DNA of 64,000 nucleotides. It comes from Mytilus trossulus (taxonomy: Eukaryota; Mollusca; Bivalvia; Mytilida; Mytilidae). Within the stretch, counting starts at the first letter, position 1; each line of letters opens with the position of its first letter. The notes beneath the pieces were generated by a model. That model saw only the letters and a list, made by a program, of their open reading frames with translations, was not told the origin of the DNA and searched no databases. This document shows positions 23,596 through 33,600 of the stretch, in pieces. The position numbers and the translations under genes were made by a program. The DNA is taken from NCBI RefSeq assembly GCF_036588685.1, contig NC_086381.1:51273431-51337430 (forward strand), read 5' to 3'.

Positions 23596-25505
23596 TCTCT
23601 GTCGAATTCACTCCAGTAATTACATTATCCACATAAATGTTTTCTCTAATATTTGCTGCTGTTGCATTTTTGTATGTGTCAAGGTGATAGTCCAAAGTTG
23701 CTGCAAGTAGGAAAGGACTTGATATAACTCCAAATGGCACCCTGCAAAATCTGTAAACTTGTACATTGTTTTCTACAGTTGGATGATTAATGTTTCTTAG
23801 CCAAAAAAATCTGGTTGCATCTCTGTCATTTTTTTGTAGTTCAATTTGGAGAAATGCCTTTTCAATATCAGCAACTACTGCAATTTTGTTCATTCGAAAA
23901 CGCAACAAGAGTCCACATAAATCTTGTAACATTACTGGTCCTCTGTGCAGGCAATCATTCAAACTTTTATTCTCTTGTTTTGATTTGGCAGACGCATCAT
24001 AAACTATCCTTACTTTAGTTGTAGGTTTGGTTGGGTCAACTACAGCATGATGTGGTATGTAATGTTTGATTCCGGTATCCTTACTACATTGGTTAGACAC
24101 TTTTTCTATGATGCCCTTTTTGCACTGATCTTGAATAATCTCATCATACTTGTTTAATATGTCAGGATTGTTCTTCATTTTCTGAAAAAGTGACTTTAGT
24201 CTTCCGTATGCAAGTTCCCTATTTTCAGGAAGTTCCGGTAATTTTTCTTTCCATGGCCAGGCTACTTGATATCTTCCATTTTCCATTTTGAGTGAGGTGA
24301 CAAAGTTACTCAAAGTATTTTCGTCGTCTGATGCATATGGACAATCTTGTATTCCAATAGTTTCCAATTTCCAGAAATCTTCAATGGAAGGCTTGATTTG
24401 AAGACACGTGTCAATTGTAGAGTGAAGACAGCATTCTGTTAAAGTTAATAAGCCATTTACTGTCATGGACATTTTGTTCTCACTTTCTTCATCACTTAAT
24501 TGTGACCTTCCTGTAAGAATCCATCCTAGCTTAGAACCAAGTAGATAAAGCCCTTGTTGAAAATCTATTTTCTGTGGCAATATGATATCTAAATAATAAT
24601 CATTTCCGATAAGAATCTCTATTGTTGAACTTTCTAAGCTACTAGGCAGTGTGTCAGCAAGTTGCAGATTGTTACATAAGTATTTCACATTTTCACATAC
24701 ATCCATTTGTAGAGGTCTTCTTAGTATTGATCCTGTTATCTTAGGAACAACATTAGCATCAATAAGCATACAAACTCCATCGTTTAGTCTGATCTTTAAT
24801 GACACCTTTTGTGTTCTTAATGTTTTTGGCTTATCTGCACCAAATGTTACAAGAGATATCTCCTCTGTAGCCTTCTTCTTCAAGTTTAATCTCTTGGCCG
24901 AATTTTCTGTTATATATGTTCGCTGAGATCCGGAGTCCATTAATAGTCTTACTATTTCTGTTTCATTAACTTCTGTATTTGACACAGTTGTTTGAGCTGT
25001 CTGCATCAAAACTATATCCCCGGAGGACAACAAGCTATTCTCTGGTACGTTCTCTTCACTTGAAGCTATTTCACACATTTCATCAGCTAGATGTGAAACT
25101 TCTTTATGTTGAGAGGGAATTTTCTTCGGGCATAGACTTCTATGGTGTCCCCTTTTCTGTTTGCAATGATAGCATGCTTTTTCAAATTTACAGTCTCTAC
25201 TAACATGTCCTGGCTTCAGGCAGGTATAGCAACTACCCTTGATTTTCTGCTTTCTGTCTTCAATTGTACTGAACTTTCTGCACTCATCACTCCAGTGGTG
25301 TCCATCACAATATCTGCATACCATTGAGTTTCCACTGCCTGCGTTTTTTCCAAATGGCTTTATTGTCATCAGAGCTTCTGCAGATAAGTGTTTTCTTTGT
25401 TGAAAATTACTGTTGTTTGACTGGATTTTAGACTGCTGTTTTTCTTCAGAACTGGGACCAGTATGTGTTTCCTTAGACTGACTTTCTGCAGCACTGTCTC
25501 AACTT
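23570..25505 (-). pseudogene. BEL/Pao pol, N-terminal part: zinc knuckles, protease, reverse transcriptase
   Basis: Open frame from about 25505 (first Met at 25369) to the stop at 23570. It carries CCHC-type knuckles (CYTCLKPGHVSRDC, then CYHCKQKRGHHRSLC), an aspartic protease site LLMDSGSQRTY, and reverse transcriptase blocks VRIVYDASAK, VVADIEKAFLQIEL, FCRVPFGVISSPFLL and IYVDNVITG. The polymerase box reads YVDN instead of YVDD. The frame probably began in gag; BEL/Pao elements usually have a single gag-pol reading frame, and here the join to gag is broken near 25490-25510. Confidence 0.9.
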
Positions 25506-25811
25506 CCCTACTGTCCATCTTTCACTGTTACCTTTCTGTATTTCAAGTTGAATAAGAACTTCCGTTGGTAGCTTAGATGTTATCATCGAGATGAATACAT
25601 CTTGGGTTACATCTTGATGCATTGCGTCCAAACTACGTAAGTGTCGTTCCAAGTCATCATAAAGTCTACGTAGATGTGTAGTTTGATTTGAAGCTGACTG
25701 AAGGTTTATTAAATCTGAATAGTGCTTGTTGACAACAGATTGAACATTTCCAAATCTTTCCTTTTTCATGGGAGAGCGGTAAGCCAGATATAGCAGAATT
25801 AGCTGTTCCAA
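25473..25811 (-). pseudogene. BEL/Pao gag, central part in a shifted frame
   Basis: Carries the gag capsid-like region (ERFGNVQSVVNKHYSDLINL, RRLYDDLERHLRSLDAM, TSKLPTEVLIQLE). It is in a different frame from the N-terminal gag segment, with the switch near 25775, where a short stretch of the family sequence also seems to be missing. It then leaves frame again near 25500. Confidence 0.8.
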
Positions 25812-26448
25812 AAAGTTTGCTTTTCAAGTAATTCAATTTCTCTATTTTTGTCAAGCTTTGATTTGTGTGCACTGCTGCTTCAAATAAATCCCAAAATTCT
25901 GTCCATTTTAACTTATCTCCATTGTACGAAACTAGGTCTAATTTAGGAAGTTTAACTGCACTTACTGTTGAAGGTTGACTTTTCCTCTGTAATTCTTGGA
26001 GTTGTAACTGTTGAAACTGTACTATCTGTTCTTGCATTTGTGTCTGTAATTGTATTAAATGCTCCACCTTGTGGTCTGCGGCTGATTCTGTTTTCTTAAT
26101 ATCTGTTATTTTATCCTGAATTTCTTCCTCGAATACTTTTAATTAGTCTAAGCGCTGTGTTACACCGTCAAGCAATTCAAAATATGTTTCACTTGCCTTT
26201 GTAAATTTTGCGATGTCACCTTCGTTATCTTCTCTCTCCTCTAATATAAGTGAAATTTCTTTCATACTTTCTTCAAGTTTTGCTGCAAAATCCTTTAATC
26301 GTCTCTCTGCTGATAAAACTTGCCTTAATTATGTTGTCACACATTCATCTTGAATCCCTTGTGCTATTATATCTCCACTTTTATCTAATTCTTTGGCTAA
26401 CAAATTATTGTACCTTGTACAGAGTCCTTTCAAATATGAGACTGCCAT
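25666..26448 (-). pseudogene. BEL/Pao gag, N-terminal part with two in-frame stops
   Basis: Reading from ATG at 26448 (MAVSYLKGLCTRYNNLLA...) the frame stays coding-like to about 25775 but is interrupted by TAA at 26331-26329 and TAA at 26145-26143. All pieces are in the same register (distances divisible by three), so these are point nonsense changes. Later it has KLPKLDLVSYNGDKLKWTEF, the conserved gag motif of this superfamily, and a Gln-rich coiled stretch. Confidence 0.8.
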
Positions 26449-26502
26449 CTTTTCTGTGGTTACTTCTTTTCCGTGTTCTTTATAAATTTCTTTTTCTGTT
26501 AT

Positions 26503-26520
26503 TCCCGGGTTCCGGCACCA
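26503..26520 (-). other. Primer-binding site of the BEL/Pao element
   Basis: Reading minus, TGGTGCCGGAACCCGGGA starts 5 nt after the end of the 5' LTR. The TGG start matches a tRNA 3' CCA end. I could not name the tRNA by eye. Confidence 0.6.
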
Positions 26521-26525
26521 TACAA

Positions 26526-26994
26526 TGTGGCGAAATCAGACTAACACGGAATCCTTTTATATCTTTAATCAAATAACTAACAGTTATTTACAGTATGTAC
26601 AGTTTGTAAACGTTAATAAATACCACATTGGAATAATCCGTCTTTTTCTTTCTAGTTCAACTGATAAAACTTCTATACTTCTGTTACTACTATTTTTACA
26701 ATGACAATTATCCATAAAAACCCTTATCTGATATACTAAAATCATAAGAACATTCTAAATCTAGAACAAACTATAATTAACTAGAGAAATGGGAAATAAT
26801 CTATTTTAAGTAACAGGGTAAATTCCGGAAATTGCCAAAGCTTTCTTGAACATAAATATATACAAGTACTTTCACTATCCATCTAGAATATTCTAGTATG
26901 ATTCATTTACTATAATTAAAATAAAAATGTAATTTTATATACACAATGTCAAAATAAAAGTCCAATGTCTTTATAATTGCGTACTTTCGCAACA
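26526..26994 (-). repeat. 5' LTR of the BEL/Pao element
   Basis: 469 bp, the promoter-bearing LTR for the minus-strand transcript. It differs from the 3' LTR at six substitutions by eye and no indel. Confidence 0.95.
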
Positions 26995-26999
26995 AATAG

Positions 27000-27515
27000 T
27001 ACAATAATTTCAGTCTTATAAATAATCCTCATTACAGAATTTGTAACTGCCTTTATTAAACCAATGTGTCTAGGAATAGCTAGATCACCCGTGCATGTAT
27101 GCAACAATCTCTTGATGAGGGAAATAAGTTTCCCAACACCACAAAGTTATATACTTTTGTTAAATCGTATCAAAAAGGTCAATTATGTATAAAAATATGC
27201 AGCAGAAGTTCATTTAACCAGACAGCTGATTACAACCTTTATCGGTTTTCAAATTGAAGAGCACCACTTTTGGTATGTCTAAACACCAAAAAGTCGAAAA
27301 CAAACTGCTGTTTCCCGACAGTTTACTGCATTAGAACATTTACATATCAACAGATACCAGAGATGTTATAATAATTTCTTGCTTTATTTATGGTCACCTT
27401 TTAGAATATATATCAATTGTTATATTGTAGGCTGTTTTTGTTGAGAAATTAATACCCATATTTCCCTATATAAGCAGTCAAATTTACTGAAAAATCAAAT
27501 TCGTTTTTTTATACA
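27000..27515. other. No gene seen
   Basis: Ordinary AT-rich sequence between the retrotransposon and the hAT-type element. Confidence 0.5.
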
Positions 27516-28271
27516 TAATAACTAGTGTTGTCAACGGTAAACCGGTTAACCGGTTAACCGGTCGAGCGACCGAATACCGAATACCAAAAACGCTAACCGG
27601 TTAACATGACTTTTTTTCAATTTTGATAGTTTTGATATAAATTAGCATGGAAATCATTAAATAATATGTTTTATCTAAAAATTGTCGTCGTAGTTATTTA
27701 TTTGACAGATCAATTGTCCAGTATATTGATTGATTGAAGTATTCATTAGTATATTGATTGCTATTGTTGATCCTAAATAAATAAAATTAATTAGAGCTCA
27801 GGGCAGGACCTTAAAGAAACATGATTGGTAAACATGTTTTTTAACAATAACTTTAAATCAGAGATGCGATTAAATTTAACTAATTAGTTGATTATTTCGT
27901 TTTTGATCTAATATTGTGTAAACCAAGATCTAAATGTGTAACCTAAGTAGTGCAAGGTTTAGTCTTTCTTTAAACGAAATGCTACCTTAAAAATTGTGAA
28001 ATGCAAACTTATGTGAATGTACTCAAGTTATACGTGATAGTACGAGTAACATGCTTAAAGAAACAAGCAAAACAAAGTTATTATGACTTGGATGAAAGGT
28101 TGTCAAATTGACACTTATACCACATATTATAACTATGTGTACGTGTATGGTACTATTGAAAAGGCTTTCAAACAACAACTTAAAACTACCGGTTAACCGG
28201 TTAATCGGTCGAACGATTATCCGAGTAACCGGTTAGGCTAAAGTGTACGATTTGACAACACTAATAATAAC
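27516..28271. mobile_element. hAT-type non-autonomous transposon (740-bp MITE) with CCGGTTAA boxes
   Basis: The element at 27524-28263 begins TAGTGTTGTCAA and ends TTGACAACACTA. An exact 8-bp target duplication ATAATAAC flanks it (27516-27523 and 28264-28271). An 8-bp duplication and YAGNG-type ends are hAT hallmarks. Just inside both ends are runs of ACCGGTTAACCGGTTAA-type boxes, likely subterminal transposase-binding repeats. There is no coding frame, so movement would rely on a hAT transposase from elsewhere. Confidence 0.88.
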
Positions 28272-30469
28272 CAAATATGACTTTTAAAAATGTCATTTCC
28301 CAACAAAACAAGGTGGATACATTACAAAAACACATTTATCTCAAAAAGGCTGTTGAACAAATTTCCAATTTCTGCCTGGTTTTCTCTGGCATTGCCTCTT
28401 AAATAGTTATTAACTTATTGCCAGGAAATGACATATTGTTCATAATATCCTATACAACAACAAAAAATGAAAATTATGCATTATGTGATCTTCTTAAAAT
28501 GTACCTCAATTTATCAATGTATCTAATTTTAAATGATTTTGTAGAAAGTACCAGGCAACAGTACAACCGACTGTAATCTAAAACCAAACTAATCCGCTGG
28601 AAAACTATGTTAAAATAACTGAAGATCCTTTATTGATGAGATACAGATGATAACTATTGCCGCCTTAATTTACCAATATACCAATCTCATCGAAACAGAA
28701 ATAAAGATTACTACAGGTACAGTTAAGGCAGACTATAATTACTGATTGTTTTGCTCACACAGTGTTGTGAAAATAAAGGAATTTTATGCGACTGTCATAC
28801 AAGTAAAATGTTTAGATAGTCATAAAACCAGACCTTACAATGTATCCACTATTGTCTACATAAACCAGTTCCAGTTCCAAGTCAGGAAAATGACAATTGT
28901 TTTCCATTCATTTGTGTGTTTTGGTGCTATTTGTCATTTGATAAGTGATTTTTCGTTTTTGTATTTTCCATGGAGTTCGATATTTTTGTAAGTTTACTTT
29001 TTTATATATTTATTCCTCTTTGTCATTTATAATTATGATCAACGAAATTTTGGAGCTATTGTAAGCAAACTTTTAAATAATTGTCTTTATAAAACTTTAA
29101 ACACCACTACATCACTGAGTATAACTCAGAAAAAAAATTCCCGAACGTTTGAGTTACTTATGGTCAAAGGAGTAGAGTTTAACACTAATTAATAGAACTT
29201 CTGGAAGCGTATCTAAGAGAAATCTGTGTCAGCTTTCAAATGCGCGGGAAATCAAAGATTTTTCTCTTGAGTTTAGGAGATCTGAATACGGCATTTTGAA
29301 AGAATTTTCAATTCTTGGTTGTTTGATGTCAAGTGGAAAATATTTTCAAAACGAACAATTCAAAATATAAAATGTAAAAACTGTTTTGCGTGCATTATAA
29401 ATGCAGTATTAATTCAACAAATAACATCTTACCAAATCATGAATTATTTAAATTCTTTCTTATTAATTTTACTTATCTAATTGCAAAAATATGTTTCGCT
29501 GATAAGATTTGCGTTTAAAACTATGATTCATTTCAAATACACTATGCATCCAATAATTTTTCAATAACAAATTATTATTCAAATGCATTATTATAGTTTG
29601 ACATTTTGAAACCGTTTGCATGTTTGCAAAATAGTATTACAAGCGTTAAATGACGAATAAAAGTGTTTTAATCGCTGTTTCCATACTGTCTGTTGTTTAT
29701 CTTTAGAAATCTATACTTGTTTTGTTAATTATGTTTTTTTTTATTACATCTTTTTTTATTCTTTATACTGCCACTTTTATAGGATTATTGTTATAATTTT
29801 TTAACCAATCGACCACATATTAAGCTATATAGTACTCTCTTCTTAGTTAAAGCATGCTACGCTTTCCATTACAAATGTGAAATTAGACAAATGTATCAAA
29901 GGTACCAGGATAATAATTTAGTACGCCAGACGCGTATTTCGTGTACATAAGACTCATATATTTGGAATAAAAGACTTGTTTTTAAATTCTGTATGATATC
30001 TTTTTGCAGGAAAACAACGAGTTAAACTTAGATATTGGTGGCATTTTATTAATTTCAAAAAATGAACAATTAATTTCAAATAATGAACAATTATTGTCAT
30101 TATTCGTTGTCTGGTCAAGGTCTATATACCCTTATTAATTACAAAGAAGTATACACCAGTGGGCATACTTAGATTAAAGCAGAACATTTTACGACTCACT
30201 TAAAAACGTCATTGACTTTAGGACTGCAAACTTATCTTAATCTTATTTTCGACAAAATCGATATTGTCAATACATGTATATTGATATTTAAGTTGTTTAA
30301 AAAATACATAGACCAGCAAACTATCTCTTGTTTAATGACACGTCATTTACTGACATCGTTGCGTGATCATTTTATTTTCGTAGAATACGAACTATTTTTA
30401 ATTTCAAAAGTAACGTTTCAAAAGATATAACAAAAAGTGCAAATTTCGTAAGAAACAAGCATAAAGAAA
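28272..30469. other. Intergenic, with repeat fragments
   Basis: Holds a family M copy (28866-29005) and, at about 29895-29965, a fragment containing GTACGCCAGACGCGTATTTC. Related fragments of the latter type occur near 40855-40915 and 41100-41170. No gene apart from the lectin start at 30470. Confidence 0.5.
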
Positions 30470-30611
30470 ATGCGACTTTCACTTGTTTTTCTTTTTCTTG
30501 TTACTTTTGCGATAACAAAAGGAGATTATTTTCGACTGTTAGAAAAGCTAGAATCAAAGTTGGATGATAACTCTGAAAAACTGCAAGAAATACTCAGCCG
30601 ACTTCCAAATG
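30470..30611 (+). CDS. F-type lectin exon 1 (signal peptide)
   Basis: ATG at 30470; the exon ends CCAAATG before donor GTATGT. 47 codons plus one base. The leader ATAAAGAAA before the ATG is shared with the minus-strand paralogue. A weak TATA-like GATATAAC lies about 45 bp upstream. Confidence 0.85.
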
Positions 30612-33600
30612 GTATGTATATTTGTAAATCCAAATAACAATGCTATTTTGATAGTGCTATCTTAAAATTGGAGATTTACACAAATCCTTACTAGAAAGGG
30701 GGGAGGGAATCAAATACTTACAGTAAATATATAATTTTATTGTCAGAATATTTAACATTGACATTATTTTTTTCTGTTTCTTCTATCTCCATTAAAAATC
30801 TTGTTTTTCATTAAAATTTGAAGCTGTATACTGATGATTATTACTCAAAGATACATAAATATCACAACATAAAAAAATGAGGAATCGCCGAAACGCCAAA
30901 AGGAAAGGAGCCAGACCGATAGAGTAACCAATCATGGGTGTCAATACTCTTTGTAAATACAAAATTTAATGTGTCATGATTGTGAATAAAAAGCACAGTT
31001 ATTAAATTCACCGATCAGAAGGTTTTTTTCTGTCTTTAAATTCGGACAACTACCTTTAATAAGTTGAGACACAGTCTGATTGTTTTTGTTGCTCAATTAG
31101 TGATTGTGACAATGGGATGTATGATGTATTGCAGTCAGTTGTTCTTCTCATAGCCCTGTTTGAAAATTGTTTAGGATCTCGACACTGTCATTGAATTTCG
31201 TAAAATTTAAACATACACGTGACGTAAAAATATAGAAACTAACCGAAATTTTACTACTGCTAAAGGAAAATTATACAGAAAAAAGATCATGATTTATTCT
31301 TATTATACTGATATTGCTTTTAAATTTTAAATTTTGCTTTTCCAAATCAGTACTATGGGATATGAAAATTGTCGACTACATCTGTTAGATATAAAGTCAC
31401 CCTCAAGCGCCTGATATCTATACTATTAAACGAGAAGACCTCATTTTGGGTGTCGCTTCTCTTCTTTCCACAATAAATTAATCAACACGCCTCAGTGTCC
31501 TATATGTACAGTGCGAAGTGCCATTTGTCATCCATTCATATGAATATTCAGATTGAGTTATTTTGGGAGAAGAACGAGAAAAAGGCATCCGGATATTGTC
31601 CCGTCATTGGACAAAATGTTAAGTCAGATTAGACCTCCGGTTTGCGTTTTTCTGTATACTTTGAACATACATATACAAAGAATAAAGTGTATTTTCAGAA
31701 TTCTATCTGCTATCATTTTCAAGTTTACTATCCACGGCAGTCACAGAGTTTATTAAATAGAGAGGGTCTGTATACTATATCAATGACCACTATGGATCGA
31801 GTAGTAAACTTAGAATTGAAAGTAAATACACTATATTTTAATGAATGTTCATAATATACAGATAAGCGCTAAAAATATTCATGTGAACTTTTGATACCTT
31901 TTCTGAAATTCTCCAGTCATTAAATCTTTTACAAAATTCATTGATTACAAAAAAAAAGAAGATGTGGTATGATTGCCATGTTGAGACAACTCTCCACAAG
32001 AGACCAATATGACACAGATATTAACGATTATAGGTTACCGTACGACCTTCAACAACGAGCAAAGCCAATACCGCATTCTGAGATTTAAAAGGCCCAAAAC
32101 TGACAATGTAAAACAATTCAAACCAGAAAACTAACGGCCTTATTTATGTACAAAAAAAGCATTTTCCTGTCCCCAATAACCTATGACTTATGATACTTTT
32201 GCTGAAATTCTCCAGTCATTCAATATTTTACAAAATTCTCCCAACAACACTTTACATACTTTAAACTACGCTCTCAATGCCCGCGATTTCGCGGGTGTGT
32301 TCTAGTGAATATATAAAGTAGCGACATGTTTAAATAAATGTTATGTTGCAGAAATTGGAGAAACTATATATTGATGAAAATAGCAGTAACGGTTTATTTT
32401 AACATTTAATGTTATAACTGAATATATTGGTATGATACTTTTTTGGTATTTTACTTTCTTTTTAAACAAACATATCTAATGTCATTGTCACTTCACTAAG
32501 CTTATCGAACCACGAAGGATCAACTCTAACGTTAACTATGCTGTTGATTTTGTTTAAATGATATGTTGGTCAATATTTCAATAATTCTCTAATGTGGCCA
32601 TCGTAATAGGTAATTTTTAATCCAAGATGTAAGCATTAATTTTCAGATTAATATAACATAGTGCATTGATCACACGAGTATTCACATATCATGCATAAGC
32701 ATTTCACTACATTTATAATTTATATAAACACTCCGGTTACAAAATGATGTATATGTGTATACCGATGATATCTTAGAGCAAAACATATATTGTAAATAAT
32801 GCATAAATTTTCTGACACCGACTTCATTTCATGGACCAGTATCAAGGAGAAGTTTTTGTGGTCAAGTCTCTTACTTCTGATCAAATACTGTACGCAGGAG
32901 GTCGTCTAGATTTGGTGTATGAAATGATAGTAATATCGGGGTTCCACTAGGCCATGATCGCACTACGATTTAAAAAAAGGGACATTTTGATGATTGCAGT
33001 GCGTTCGTGTATATCGCAAAAGGTCGTACCACGGTCGCGGTGAGGTCTTCAAGATCGTGATGAGGGTGGCCAACTGTGAACATGTTCATAACATTCGTGG
33101 TGCGGTCGTGGCGAAATCATGTCGTAGTAGAACCGTAGTGAGAGCGCAGTTAGGTCGTGATAAGATTGCAAAAGTCGCTGTACCATCGTAGCGAGAGCGT
33201 GTAATTTGGACCTCTTGTCCTTTTTTCCGACATCTCTGCTCGATCAGAATTCGTTACTATCAAAGGTTCCTCTGCCTCTACATCTACCCCTACCATCATC
33301 TCATGTGTCCTTGTATATTTTGGTGGCGTGACTGTATTGTTTTCGGGAAATCTACATATTAATCAGAAATTGTAGGAATGAGATCGTATTGATATGGAAC
33401 ACACTGTTGACGTTATTACTGATAACCAGTAAGATCGCGGGATGTACGTAGTATAATCGTAAAAAGAACGTGCTATAATTGCAGTAGAAGCGTGGTATGA
33501 TCTTGTTGCAATCGGATAACTCGTGCAATGAGCGTAAAACTATCTTGATAAGCGTAGTGAGGTCGCAGAATAAGCGCGGTAAAAATGTGATATTATCGTA

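Larger units (their letters stand above)
20369..26999 (-). mobile_element. BEL/Pao LTR retrotransposon, complete structure, coding region decayed
   Basis: Two 469-bp LTRs (20374-20842 and 26526-26994) with TGT...ACA ends flank a minus-strand gag-pol. Both outer sides carry AATAG (20369-20373 and 26995-26999), a 5-bp target duplication normal for this superfamily. Domain order is that of BEL/Pao: gag, CCHC knuckles, aspartic protease, reverse transcriptase, RNase H, H2C2 integrase finger, integrase core. The LTRs differ at only six positions by eye (about 1.3%), so insertion is fairly recent. Yet gag-pol has at least two in-frame stops and four frame breaks. A primer-binding site lies 5 bp inside the 5' LTR; the polypurine tract is weak. 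It could not move without help from another copy. Confidence 0.95.

Noticed and set aside
21653-25327. Several plus-strand open frames of 60-105 codons across the retrotransposon
   Set aside because: They are antisense shadows of the minus-strand gag-pol, with no domain or composition of their own.
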